The translations under genes and the position numbers were made by a program. 64,000 bases of DNA from SG8-39 sp041558415 (GTDB lineage Bacteria; Pseudomonadota; Gammaproteobacteria; Burkholderiales; SG8-39): NCBI GenBank assembly GCA_041558415.1, contig JBFFEY010000012.1, positions 7,739-71,738 of the forward strand. The letters run 5' to 3'. Shown in pieces: positions 35,328-44,049 of the stretch. Every line of letters begins with the position of its first letter. Position 1 is the stretch's first letter. Below the pieces are notes generated by a model. That model was given only the letters and a program-made list of their open reading frames with translations, had not been told where the DNA came from and did no database searches.

Positions 35328-36668
35328 CTAGCGGATTTCCTTCAGCACCCCGCGTACGACCTCGAACAGCTGGTCGATCTGCGGCTTCTCGATGATGAGC
35401 GGCGGCGCCAGGGCGATGATGTCGCCGGTGACACGCATATAGGCGCCGCGCTCCCAGGCCTTGAGATGCGCCTCGAAACCGCGTGCGCCGACTGCGCCGT
35501 CGCGCGGCGCGAGCTCGATCGCCGCGATCAGGCCGATGTTGCGGATATCGATGACGTTCGGCAGGCCTTTTAGCGCGTGCGCCTGCTCCTGCCAGTACGG
35601 CTCGAGGTCCTTGACGCGCGTGAGCAAGCCTTCCTCCTCGTACACCTTGAGCGTCGCGAGCCCCGCCGCGCAGGCCACCGGGTGCGCCGAATAGGTGTAG
35701 CCGTGCGGCATCTCGATCGCCGTGTCTGAGCCGGTAAGGAACGCTTCGTAGAGCGCCTCCTTCATGAATACCGCGCCCATCGGCACCGTGCCGTTGGTGA
35801 TGCCTTTCGCCGTGGTGATCAGGTCGGGCGTGACCTTGAAGCGCAGCGCGGCGAAGGGCTCGCCCAGCCGCCCCCAGGCGGTGATGACCTCGTCGAAGAT
35901 GAGCAGGATGCCGTGCCGGTCGCAGATCTCGCGCAGCCGCTTCAGGTAGCCGACCGGCGGCACCAGCACGCCCGTCGAGCAGGCGACCGGCTCGACGATC
36001 ACCGCGGCAATCGTCGAAGGATCGTGCAGCTGGCACAGCCGCTCGAGGTCGTCGGCGAGCTCTGCGCCGTGCGGCGGCTCGCCTTTGGAAAACGCGTTGC
36101 GCGCCAGATCGTGCGTGTGCCGCATGTGGTCGACGCCGGCCAGCAGGGCGCCGAAGATCTTGCGGTTGCCGACGATGCCGCCGACCGCCGTGCCGCCGAA
36201 GTTGACACCGTGATAGCCGCGCTCGCGGCCGATCAGGCGCGTGCGATGGCCCTCGCCGCGTACGCGGTGGTAGGCGAGTGCCAGCTTGAGCGCGGTGTCC
36301 ACGGACTCCGAGCCGGAATTGGTGAAGAACACCTTGGACAGACCCTGCGGCGCGAGCGCGGCGACCTTGTCGGCGAATTCGAAGGCCAGCGGATGGCCGA
36401 GCTGGAACGGCGGCGCGAAATCGAGTGCCGCCACGCCTTTGGCCACGCCCTCGACGATCTTCGGCCGGCAGTGCCCCGCGTTCACGCACCACAGCCCCGA
36501 CGTGCCGTCGATGATCTGCCGGCCCTCGGGCGTGTAGTAGTGGATGCCCTCGGCCCGCGACACCAGGCGCGGCGTCTTCTTGAACTGCCGGTTCATGCTG
36601 AACGGCATGAATAAGGCCGAATTCTCGAGTGACTGACCGACGGTTTCGGGGCGTGCGCGTTCGTTCAT
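35328..36668 (-). CDS. Class III omega-aminotransferase (beta-alanine:pyruvate type)
   Basis: 446 residues. Fold-type I class III features: FFTNSGSESVDTALKLALAY, RGYHGVNFGGTAVGG, LIFDEVITAWGR (PLP-phosphate/ring contact Asp) and the PLP lysine in TTAKGITNG. The opening LFMPFSMNRQFKKTPRLV is characteristic of beta-alanine/omega-amino acid:pyruvate aminotransferases. It would turn beta-alanine or another omega-amine into the semialdehyde. It follows the M20 hydrolase on the same strand (46 bp), which could supply beta-alanine. Confidence 0.88.
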   Translation of the reverse strand: MNERARPETVGQSLENSALFMPFSMNRQFKKTPRLVSRAEGIHYYTPEGRQIIDGTSGLWCVNAGHCRPKIVEGVAKGVAALDFAPPFQLGHPLAFEFADKVAALAPQGLSKVFFTNSGSESVDTALKLALAYHRVRGEGHRTRLIGRERGYHGVNFGGTAVGGIVGNRKIFGALLAGVDHMRHTHDLARNAFSKGEPPHGAELADDLERLCQLHDPSTIAAVIVEPVACSTGVLVPPVGYLKRLREICDRHGILLIFDEVITAWGRLGEPFAALRFKVTPDLITTAKGITNGTVPMGAVFMKEALYEAFLTGSDTAIEMPHGYTYSAHPVACAAGLATLKVYEEEGLLTRVKDLEPYWQEQAHALKGLPNVIDIRNIGLIAAIELAPRDGAVGARGFEAHLKAWERGAYMRVTGDIIALAPPLIIEKPQIDQLFEVVRGVLKEIR

Positions 36669-36714
36669 GGTGGCTCCTCGGGGAATCTGTGTAAGCGCTC
36701 GTGATGAGGCCGGC

Positions 36715-37965
36715 TCAGGCGGCCCCGGCCTTTTCTCGAACCACACCCGCGCGCGCCAGCACCGCGTGCAGCAGCACGTTGGCACCCGCCGCAACATCCT
36801 CGGGCGTCGCGTTCTCGATTTCGTTGTGACTGATGCCGCCCTCGCAGGGCACGAACACCATCGCCGCCGGCGCGACGCGCGAGACGTAGACCGCGTCGTG
36901 CGCCGCGCCCGAAACGATGTCGCGGTGCGAGTAGCCCAGCTGGGCGGCGGCGGCACGCACGCTGTCGACCAGTGCCGGTGCGAATTCCGACGGCGGGAAA
37001 CTGACCACCTCGCTCAGCACGCAGGACACGCGGCACTCGGACTCGACCGCCGACAGTGCTCGATTCAATGCATCGACCATCGCGTCCAGCGTGGTCTGCT
37101 TGGCGTTACGCAGGTCGATCGTCAGGCGAACCTCGCCCGGAACGACGTTGCGCGAGTTCGGCAGCACGTTCATCTGGCCGACGGTGCCGCGCGCGTAATC
37201 GGGAAACGTCGTGGCGAGGCGGTTGACCTCGAGCACGACGCGGCTCGCGGCAAGCAGCGCGTCGCGGCGGATCTCCATGGGCGTCGGCCCGGCGTGCGCG
37301 TCCTGGCCCGTGATCGTCAAATCGAACCAGCGCTGCCCGAGCGCCCCGAGGACGACGCCAATCGTCGTGCCGGTCTGCTCGAGCACCGGGCCCTGCTCGA
37401 TGTGCGCTTCGAAGTACGCCCCCAGCGGCTGCGGCTGCGCGCGACCCGCGTAACCGATGGCATCGAGCGCTTCGCGCACGCTGACACCCGCCGCGTCGGT
37501 CTGCGCCAGCGCATAGTCGAGCGCGTGCACGCCGGCGAATACGCCCGAGCCCATCATGGTCGGCACGAAGCGCGAGCCTTCCTCGTTGGTCCAGGCGATC
37601 ACCTCGAGCGGTGCGCGTGTCGCGACGCCGGCGTCGTTCAGCGCGCGCACGACCTCGAGTCCCGCCATGACGCCGTAGGCGCCATCAAACTTCCCGCCCG
37701 AGGGCTGCGAATCCAGGTGGCTGCCCATCGCCACGGCCGGCGCCGCGGCATCCGCGCCCGCACGGCGGGCGTACATGTTGCCGATCGCGTCGACGCTCAC
37801 CGACAGGCCGGCTTCGCCGGCCCAGCGTGCGAACAGGTCGCGGCCCTCGCGATCGGTCTCGGTCAGCGTCAGACGGCGTACGCCGCCCTTCGGCGTTGCG
37901 CCGATGCGCGCAAGGTCCATCAGGGAGCGCCACAGGCGCTCGCGGTTGACGCGTGGGGTAGCCAT
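36715..37965 (-). CDS. M20 family N-carbamoyl-amino acid / beta-ureidopropionate hydrolase
   Basis: 416 residues. Dizinc peptidase-fold amidohydrolase with VAMGSHLDSQPSGGKFDGAYGV (first metal ligands), WTNEEGSRFVPTMMGS and EAHIEQGPVLE, the signature of the AllC/HyuC/beta-ureidopropionase group. It cleaves N-carbamoyl groups to give the free amino acid, CO2 and ammonia. Context with the beta-alanine-type aminotransferase favours beta-ureidopropionate from uracil degradation, but allantoate or N-carbamoyl-alpha-amino acids cannot be excluded. ATG 37965 begins the conserved part. Confidence 0.85.
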   Translation of the reverse strand: MATPRVNRERLWRSLMDLARIGATPKGGVRRLTLTETDREGRDLFARWAGEAGLSVSVDAIGNMYARRAGADAAAPAVAMGSHLDSQPSGGKFDGAYGVMAGLEVVRALNDAGVATRAPLEVIAWTNEEGSRFVPTMMGSGVFAGVHALDYALAQTDAAGVSVREALDAIGYAGRAQPQPLGAYFEAHIEQGPVLEQTGTTIGVVLGALGQRWFDLTITGQDAHAGPTPMEIRRDALLAASRVVLEVNRLATTFPDYARGTVGQMNVLPNSRNVVPGEVRLTIDLRNAKQTTLDAMVDALNRALSAVESECRVSCVLSEVVSFPPSEFAPALVDSVRAAAAQLGYSHRDIVSGAAHDAVYVSRVAPAAMVFVPCEGGISHNEIENATPEDVAAGANVLLHAVLARAGVVREKAGAA

Positions 37966-38082
37966 GGTCCGGGCAGGTCGTTGTAAGCTTACTCCAAGGT
38001 GTTCGCGACGGCAGCCCGCCGGCTGCGAAACCCGTGCGCCGCGACACGGCGCCACGACTCCGGGGGCGAGGAGGCCCTGCCG

Positions 38083-38280
38083 ATGGCTGCGAACGCGCGA
38101 CCCGAACTGGTCACTGCCCTGCTGGAAATCGCCGGCGTCGCGCCGCAATCCGCCCGGCCCGACGCCGCCGCAGCCTGGCTCGTGACGCAGTTGCAGGGCG
38201 TGCAGCCTGCGTTCGACGCGCTCGCCTTCGAGGACGAACCCGCGGGCTTCGTGCTCACGCTCGACAGGCAGGCGCAGTGA
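38083..38280 (+). CDS. AtzG-like (DUF4089) small subunit
   Basis: 65 residues: a short helical protein (ARPELVTALLEIAGVAPQ... ending FVLTLDR) resembling the GatC-like AtzG/DUF4089 proteins that form a complex with the AtzE amidase. Its stop overlaps the amidase start (GTGA), which supports a stoichiometric complex. GGCGAGGAGG lies upstream of ATG 38083. Without this context the protein would be too short to name. Confidence 0.75.
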   Translation: MAANARPELVTALLEIAGVAPQSARPDAAAAWLVTQLQGVQPAFDALAFEDEPAGFVLTLDRQAQ

Positions 38281-39692
38281 CCGAGAGCGAACTGCTCGCG
38301 CTTTCGGCCACCGCGCTCGCCGCGCGGATCCGCGCCGGTGAGCTGCGCTGTGTGCAGGCGATGGAGGCCACCCTCGCCCGTGCCAGTGAGGTCCAGACCC
38401 GCCTGAACAGTTTCATCCGCGTCGACGCGGAGCGCGCGCTGTCGGCCGCGCACGCCGCGGACCGGGACGCCGCGGCTGGGCGCTGGCGCGGGCCGCTGCA
38501 CGGCGTGCCGATGGCGCACAAGGACATGTACTACCGCGCCGGCGAGATTTCGACCTGCGGCTCGAAGATCCTGCGCGATCGCACAGCCACGCGCACCGCG
38601 AACGCTCTTGCCCGGCTCGACGCCGCGGGCGCCATCCAGTTCGCGACGCTCAATATGTCGGAGTTCGCCTTCAATCCGACCGGCCACAACTGGCATTTCG
38701 GTCATTGCCGCAACGCCTGGCACGCCGATTACATCACCGGCGGGTCGTCCTCGGGGTCCGGGACCAGCGTGGCGGCGCGCGCGAACTTTGCCGCCCTCGG
38801 CTCGGACACGGGCGGCTCGATCCGCCTGCCGGCGAGCTTTTGCGGCACGGTCGGCATCATGGCGACCGTCGGCCGTGTCTCGCGCGCCGGAGCGATGCCG
38901 CTTTCCCATTCTTTGGATCGCGTCGGTCCGCTGACGCGCAGCGTGGAGGATGCGGCACAGCTGCTCGCGGTTCTCGCGGGCGAGGACGCGGATGACCCGA
39001 CCTGCGAGCGGCGCGCGGTGCCCGACTTCGTGGCGGCGCTCGGTCGGCCGGTCAAGGGACTGCGCATCGGGCGGCCGACGCAGTACTTCAACGACGAGGC
39101 CGACGCCGACGTCGTGTCCCGCATGGAGGCTTCGCTCGAGGTCCTGCGCGGCCTCGGCGCGACCGTGGTCGATGTCGAGCCGCCCGGCCTCGCGGCCGCA
39201 GCCGCCGCATGGTCGATGGTCGCCGCATCGGAAGCGGCGGCGCTGCACGCGCAGTGGCTGCGCGAACGGCCGCAGGACTACTCCGATCAGATTCGCACGC
39301 GCCTCGCGCAGGGCCTCGCCATTCCGGCGCACGCCTACCTAAACGCGCTGCGCATGCGCGGCCCGGCATTGCAGGCCTTCTGCGATGCGGTGTTCTCGAA
39401 GTGCGACGTGCTGCATGCGCCGGTCGTCGGCTTCGCAACGCCGACGATCGCGGAATCGGAAGTCGGCGGCAGTCCGGAGATGATGGCGGTGCTCGGCCGC
39501 ATCACGCGCCTGACGCGGCCGGTCAGCTTCCTCGGCCTGCCCGCGCTGGCGGTGCCGGTCGGATTTCTGAGCAACGGCCTGCCGACGGCGATGCAGTTGA
39601 TTGGTCGGCCGTTCGACGAGGCGACGCTTTTCGCCGTTGGCCACGCCTACCAGGGCGCGAGCGACTGGCATGAGCGGGCGCCCGCCCTCTAG
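38277..39692 (+). CDS. Amidase-signature enzyme, AtzE/GatA-like
   Basis: 471 residues from a GTG that overlaps the upstream stop. The Ser-cisSer-Lys triad is visible: K82 (PMAHKDMYY), S158 in ITGGSSSGSGT and S181 in SDTGGSIRLPA. AtzE hydrolyses 1-carboxybiuret in cyanuric acid degradation with AtzG as partner; relatives act on other carbamoyl or amide substrates. No AtzD/AtzH genes are in view, so the substrate is open. The longer upstream frame has no protein-like content. Confidence 0.85.
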   Translation: MTESELLALSATALAARIRAGELRCVQAMEATLARASEVQTRLNSFIRVDAERALSAAHAADRDAAAGRWRGPLHGVPMAHKDMYYRAGEISTCGSKILRDRTATRTANALARLDAAGAIQFATLNMSEFAFNPTGHNWHFGHCRNAWHADYITGGSSSGSGTSVAARANFAALGSDTGGSIRLPASFCGTVGIMATVGRVSRAGAMPLSHSLDRVGPLTRSVEDAAQLLAVLAGEDADDPTCERRAVPDFVAALGRPVKGLRIGRPTQYFNDEADADVVSRMEASLEVLRGLGATVVDVEPPGLAAAAAAWSMVAASEAAALHAQWLRERPQDYSDQIRTRLAQGLAIPAHAYLNALRMRGPALQAFCDAVFSKCDVLHAPVVGFATPTIAESEVGGSPEMMAVLGRITRLTRPVSFLGLPALAVPVGFLSNGLPTAMQLIGRPFDEATLFAVGHAYQGASDWHERAPAL

Positions 39693-40231
39693 CGGGCGCG
39701 GATCTTCCAGAGGTAGAGCGGATTGCCGTTGACGGTGATCTGCGCGTCGGGCGTCCAGTCGCCCATGTCGAAGCGATGCGAGACGATGCGGGCGCCGGGC
39801 CGCAGCTGGCGCTGAAGGCGCGGCCGCAGCTCGAGATTCAGCTCGCGAAACAGGAACAGCGTGACAACGCTTGCCTCACGCAGGTCGACCTCGAGCGCAT
39901 CGCCCTGGCGGATCTCCACCAGGCGCTCGACGCCGGCGCGCCGCACGTTGGCGCGCGCGAGCTCGACCATGCGCGGGTTGATCTCGATGCCGACCGCGCG
40001 AATGCCGAAGCGCCGCGCGGCTGCGATGGCGATGCGGCCGTCGCCCGCGCCGAGGTCGTAGAGCACGTCGCCGGGGCCCAGACCGGCGAGATCGAGCATG
40101 CCCTCGACCACCGCCGCTGGCGTCGGCAGGAAGCTGACGTTTGCGTCGAGCGGATCGGTCGGCGGCGCCGTGTCCGCCGCCGCCGCCACGAGCGCGGCAC
40201 CGAGCAGCGCCGCGCCCGCGAGGGCGCTCAA
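39689..40231 (-). CDS. Exported class I SAM-dependent methyltransferase-like protein
   Basis: 180 residues from a TTG that overlaps the stop of the FAH gene (TTGA). Residues 1-20 (SALAGAALLGAALVAAAADT) look like a signal peptide or anchor. The SAM-binding motif is VLYDLGAGDGRIAIAAARR, followed by AVGIEINPRMVELA and GDALEVDLREASVVTLFLF. Such proteins are found in several proteobacteria with unknown substrate; a methyltransferase outside the cytoplasm would lack SAM, so the targeting needs testing. The end converges on the amidase gene with a 4-bp overlap. Confidence 0.65.
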   Translation of the reverse strand: MSALAGAALLGAALVAAAADTAPPTDPLDANVSFLPTPAAVVEGMLDLAGLGPGDVLYDLGAGDGRIAIAAARRFGIRAVGIEINPRMVELARANVRRAGVERLVEIRQGDALEVDLREASVVTLFLFRELNLELRPRLQRQLRPGARIVSHRFDMGDWTPDAQITVNGNPLYLWKIRAR

Positions 40232-41076
40232 CCGTGCCAGGCGACGACCTTCTGGCGCTGCTCGCCGAGACCCTGGATGCCGAGCGTCATCACGTCGCCC
40301 GGCTTGAGATAGACGGGATTCGGCTTGATACCGAGGCCGACGCCCGGCGGCGTGCCGGTGGTGACGATGTCGCCCGGCAGCAGCGTCATGTACTCGCTCA
40401 GGTGCGAGAGCAAGGTCGCGACGTCGAAGATCATGGTGCGCGTGTTGCCGGTCTGCATGCGCTTGCCGTTGACGTCGAGCCACATGTCCAGCACCTGCGG
40501 ATCCGGGATCTCGTCGGCCGTGACCAGCCAGGGACCGATCGGCCCGGCGGTATCGAAGCCCTTGCCCTTGTCCCACTGGTTGGTGGCGAACTGGAACGCG
40601 CGCTCCGAGACGTCGTTGACGATGCAGTAGCCGGCGATGTGCTTGAGCGCGTCCTCCTTCCTGACGTACTGCGCCGTCGTGCCGATGACGAACGCCAGCT
40701 CGACTTCCCAGTCGAGCTGCGTCGCATGCTTCGGCTGAATGACCTCGTCGTTCGGACCGCTGATGCTGGTGGTCGCCTTCATGAAGACGATCGGCTCGGA
40801 CGGAACCGGCGCGCCGGTCTCCGCCGCGTGGTCCGAGTAGTTCATGCCGATGGCGACGAACTTGCCGATGCCGACGTAGGGCACGCCGAGCCGGGGGTTG
40901 CCCTTGACCAGCGGCAGCGACTCCGGCCTGAGCTTGGCGAGGCGCTTCAGGCCGCGCGGCGAGATCTCGTCCGGGCCGATCTGCGGCACGACCCTGGAAA
41001 GGTCGCGCAGCTGCCCTTCGGCGTCGATCATGCCGGGTTTTTCAAAGCCGTTTTTTCCGTAGCGGCAGAGCTTCAT
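40228..41076 (-). CDS. Fumarylacetoacetate hydrolase-family protein
   Basis: 282 residues. FAH-type core: MNYSDHAAETG, VFMKATTSISGPNDEV, the metal-site glutamates in DWEVELAFVIG, and GDIVTTGTPPGVGLG. The sequence is close to the ureidoglycolate lyase-like/2,4-diketo-3-deoxy-L-fuconate hydrolase group, which cleaves C-C bonds in diketo acids. It overlaps the upstream SDR by 4 bp. With that SDR it forms the last two steps of the non-phosphorylated L-fucose/L-rhamnose-type pathway (inference). Confidence 0.82.
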   Translation of the reverse strand: MKLCRYGKNGFEKPGMIDAEGQLRDLSRVVPQIGPDEISPRGLKRLAKLRPESLPLVKGNPRLGVPYVGIGKFVAIGMNYSDHAAETGAPVPSEPIVFMKATTSISGPNDEVIQPKHATQLDWEVELAFVIGTTAQYVRKEDALKHIAGYCIVNDVSERAFQFATNQWDKGKGFDTAGPIGPWLVTADEIPDPQVLDMWLDVNGKRMQTGNTRTMIFDVATLLSHLSEYMTLLPGDIVTTGTPPGVGLGIKPNPVYLKPGDVMTLGIQGLGEQRQKVVAWHG

Positions 41077-41813
41077 ATCGTCATACCTCCGTCAATGGCG
41101 TACGCGTTGCCCGTGGCGAACAGCGATTCGTCGCTCGCCAGAAAAACCAGAATGCCCGTGATGTCCTCCACCGAGCCGAGCTTGCCCATCGGCTGGCGTG
41201 CGATGAAGTTCTTGCGTGCCTGCACCGGATCGGCGAACGCATTGATGCGCTCGCCCAGCGAAGGCGTGTCGACGGTGCCCGGACAGATCGCATTGCAGCG
41301 GACGCCCTGGCGCACGTAGTCGGCGGCGATCGCCTTGGTCAGGCCGATCACCGCCGCCTTGCTGGCACCGTAGACGAAGCGGTTCGGCAGGCCTTTTAGC
41401 GACGAGGCCACCGATGCCATGTTGATGATCGACCCGCCGCCCTTTTTCAGCATGCCGGGCAGGAAGGCGCGCGTCACCAGGTACATCGAGCGCACGTTTA
41501 TGTTGAAGCTGAAGTCCCAGTCCTTCGGCGTGCAGTCGAGGATCGTGCCGTGGTGCACGAAGCCCGCGCAGTTGAACAGCACGTCGATATCGCCGACTTC
41601 GGCGGCGACCCGCGCAATCGCTTGCTCGTCGGTGGCATCGAGCGTGCGCGCGCGGATGTCGTCCTCACCGTCGAGCGCGGCGACCGTATTCGCGTTCAGG
41701 TCGGTGGCCCAGACCGTCGCGCCTTCGCGTGCGAAGGCGAGCGCCGCACCACGCCCGATGCCCTGTCCGGCCGCGGTAACGAACGCAACCTTGCCTGCCA
41801 GCCGACCCGCCAT
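41073..41813 (-). CDS. SDR-family dehydrogenase (2-keto-3-deoxy-L-fuconate dehydrogenase-like)
   Basis: 246 residues. Cofactor motif VTAAGQGIGRGAALAFAREG with D39 in ATDLNANT implying NAD, NCAG, Ser in NMASVASSLKG, and the YGASK catalytic Tyr-Lys. The sequence resembles DHRS6/BDH2 and bacterial 2-keto-3-deoxy-L-fuconate 4-dehydrogenases, which feed an FAH-type hydrolase such as the one encoded next. The start faces the GDH gene across a 178-bp divergent spacer. Confidence 0.83.
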   Translation of the reverse strand: MAGRLAGKVAFVTAAGQGIGRGAALAFAREGATVWATDLNANTVAALDGEDDIRARTLDATDEQAIARVAAEVGDIDVLFNCAGFVHHGTILDCTPKDWDFSFNINVRSMYLVTRAFLPGMLKKGGGSIINMASVASSLKGLPNRFVYGASKAAVIGLTKAIAADYVRQGVRCNAICPGTVDTPSLGERINAFADPVQARKNFIARQPMGKLGSVEDITGILVFLASDESLFATGNAYAIDGGMTI

Positions 41814-41905
41814 CGCCGCATTCCTCCCCTGGTGAGGCGCGCGATTATAGCGACCGCTCTCGGCTGTGTCGAAGGCGCAAGACAGCAGACAAGGCCCTGA
41901 AGCGA

Positions 41906-41919
41906 TTGACCTGCGTCAA
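41906..41919. promoter_or_regulatory. FNR/DNR-like box (TTGAC-CTGC-GTCAA)
   Basis: A perfect 5-4-5 inverted repeat close to the CRP/FNR-family consensus TTGAT-N4-ATCAA lies 79 bp upstream of the GDH start. A weak -10 (CATAGT, 41945-41950) would put the box near -44, a usual activator position. It faces genes for an oxygen-sensitive ferredoxin-linked enzyme. Confidence 0.55.
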
Positions 41920-41991
41920 TACGCCGGAAGGACGGCGGCGGTTCCATAGTTCGTAGCGGTGCGCAGATCGCGCCGCGAGACGGAGCAAGCC

Positions 41992-43107
41992 GTGAAAGCT
42001 GTCTTCGCGTTTGCGGACGCAATGGGTCCTGCGAAGGTGATTCACGTGCACAACCCTGCGGCCGGGCTCGAGGGCGTGCTGGTGGTCGACAACGTCGCCA
42101 CCGGCCCGTCGATCGGCGGGCTGCGCATGGCGCCCGACGTGAGCACCGAGGAATGTGCCCGCCTGGCGCGCGCCATGACGCTGAAGAACGCGGCGGCGGG
42201 CCTGCCGCACGGCGGCGGCAAGTCGGTGATCTGGGGCGATCCGAAGATGCCGCCCGGCGAGAAGGAACGCCTGGTGCGCGCCTTCGCCTGTGCGCTGCGC
42301 GGCATCGACGACTACATCTTCGGGCCCGACATGGGCACCGACGAGACCTGCATGGCCTGGGTGCGCGACGAGATCGGCCGCTCGGTCGGCCTGCCGCGCG
42401 AGGTTGGCGGCATCCCGCTCGACGAGATCGGCGCCACCGGCTGGGGCATCCGCCACGCTGCCGAAGTGGCGATCAAGCACTGCGACTTCGCACTCAAGGG
42501 CGCGCGCGTCGCCGTGCAGGGTTTCGGTGCGGTCGGCCGGCACGCGGCGCGTTTCCTCGCCGCCCAGGGCGCGGTCCTCGTCGCCGCGGCCGACTCGGGC
42601 GGCACGCTGCATTCCGCCGACGGCCTCGACATCGAGGCGCTGGCGCAGCTCAAGGCGTCAGGCCGGTCGGTCTGCGCGCACCCGCGTGGCGAGAAGCTCG
42701 ACCGTGAAGCCGTGATCGCGGTCGACTGCGACATCTGGATCCCGGCCGCGCGACCCGACGTGGTGCACGAAGGCAACGTCGATCGGCTGCGCACCAGGCT
42801 GATTCTCGAAGGCGCCAACATCCCCATCACGCCGGACGCCGAGCGCCGGCTGCACGAGAAGGGTGTGCTCTGCGTGCCGGATTTCATCGCCAATGCGGGC
42901 GGCGTGATCTGCGCCGCCACCGAATACCGCGGCGCCAGCGAATCCGAGGCCCTCGCGATCATTGCCGACAAGCTGCGCGAAAACACCAAGGCCGTGCTCG
43001 AGCGCGCCCAGCGTGACGGCAAGCCGCCGCGCGAGGCGGCGATGGCGCTCGCCGTCGAGCGCGTGCAGCGCGCGATGCAGCTGCGGCGCTGGTCGCTGTA
43101 TCGCTGA
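41992..43107 (+). CDS. Glu/Leu/Phe/Val dehydrogenase-family protein
   Basis: 371 residues from GTG 41992 with GGAG upstream. IGGLRMAPDVSTEECARLARAMTLKNAAAGLPHGGGKSV is the catalytic lysine region, and VAVQGFGAVGRHAARFLA is the NAD(P) motif; PDFIANAGGVICAATEY closes the site. It deaminates an amino acid to its 2-oxo acid and ammonia. The size suggests a leucine/valine-dehydrogenase-like enzyme rather than hexameric GDH (~410-450). The oxidoreductase genes that follow would use the 2-oxo acid. Confidence 0.85.
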   Translation: MKAVFAFADAMGPAKVIHVHNPAAGLEGVLVVDNVATGPSIGGLRMAPDVSTEECARLARAMTLKNAAAGLPHGGGKSVIWGDPKMPPGEKERLVRAFACALRGIDDYIFGPDMGTDETCMAWVRDEIGRSVGLPREVGGIPLDEIGATGWGIRHAAEVAIKHCDFALKGARVAVQGFGAVGRHAARFLAAQGAVLVAAADSGGTLHSADGLDIEALAQLKASGRSVCAHPRGEKLDREAVIAVDCDIWIPAARPDVVHEGNVDRLRTRLILEGANIPITPDAERRLHEKGVLCVPDFIANAGGVICAATEYRGASESEALAIIADKLRENTKAVLERAQRDGKPPREAAMALAVERVQRAMQLRRWSLYR

Positions 43108-43116
43108 GCGGACGCC

Positions 43117-44049
43117 ATGTACCGCATCCGCTTTCATGGTCGCGGCGGTCAGGGCATGAAGACCGCCTCACGCATCCTCGGCAGCGCGTTCTTCCGCGAG
43201 GGCTTCGAGGTGCAGGACGCGCCGCGTTACGGCGCCGAGCGGCGCGGTGCGCCGATCTTCGCCTACGTGCGCGCCGCACGGCAGCCGATCCACGAGCGCG
43301 GCGCCATCGCGCAACCCGACCTTGTCGTAGTCGCCGACGAGACGCTCGCGCCGATACCGGCCGCCGGTGTGCTCGCCGGCGTCTCGGCGCGCAGCGTTCT
43401 GCTCATCAACAGTGCGCAGCCCGAAGACGAATGGAAAACGCGCCTCAACTATCCCGGGCACATCATCCGCCTGCCCGGCGGCGGCGAGCTGCGCGAGCGC
43501 GCGGAGACCGCGACCATCGGCGCAAGCTGCGCGGGCGCCGCCGCACGCCTCGTCGGAAGAATTTCGCGCGAAACCCTCGCGCGCGCGATCGACGACGAAA
43601 TCGCAGCGTTGGGTGGAGAGGCGGCCGAGAAGAGCCGCGCGCGCGCACTCGCGGCCTATGACGCGCTCGACTTCGCAGAAGGCTGCGTCAGCGAAGGCGA
43701 GGAACAGGATGCGCGCGACTACGCCGCGCCGGACTGGATCGAGCTCGCGGCCGAACCCGCGGCCCGCGCGGCGCCCGACATCCACGCCGCGGCAACCAGC
43801 GTCGAGGTGCGCACCGGCCTGTGGCGCACGCTGCGTCCGGTGATCGACCACGAACACTGCAAGCGCTGCAGCTGGGTGTGCAGCACGCTGTGCCCGGACA
43901 GCGCGATCCGGGTCGACGCGCAGGGCGCACCGAGCATCGACTACGACCACTGCAAGGGCTGCCTGGTCTGCGTCGCCGTCTGTCCGCCGCATGCCATCCG
44001 CGCCATCCCCGAGAAGGACGCCCAGCCGGCCCGGGAGGCGATCGCATGA
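43117..44049 (+). CDS. 2-oxoacid:ferredoxin oxidoreductase, fused gamma and ferredoxin (delta) subunits
   Basis: 310 residues. Residues 1-190 are the gamma domain (RIRFHGRGGQGMKTASRILG, YGAERRGAPIFAYVR). Residues 240-295 are a two-cluster ferredoxin: C248, C251, C255, C259 and C279, C282, C285, C289, each ending CP. The first set has spacing CX2CX3CX3CP, one residue longer than usual. The protein is the electron exit of the enzyme and would reduce ferredoxin. The start is 9 bp after GDH, and the stop overlaps the alpha gene. Confidence 0.88.
   Translation: MYRIRFHGRGGQGMKTASRILGSAFFREGFEVQDAPRYGAERRGAPIFAYVRAARQPIHERGAIAQPDLVVVADETLAPIPAAGVLAGVSARSVLLINSAQPEDEWKTRLNYPGHIIRLPGGGELRERAETATIGASCAGAAARLVGRISRETLARAIDDEIAALGGEAAEKSRARALAAYDALDFAEGCVSEGEEQDARDYAAPDWIELAAEPAARAAPDIHAAATSVEVRTGLWRTLRPVIDHEHCKRCSWVCSTLCPDSAIRVDAQGAPSIDYDHCKGCLVCVAVCPPHAIRAIPEKDAQPAREAIA

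Noticed and set aside
38034..38276. N-terminal extension of the amidase by 81 residues
   Set aside because: The extension is Arg-rich out-of-frame sequence of the AtzG-like gene; the GTG at 38277 gives the normal family length.
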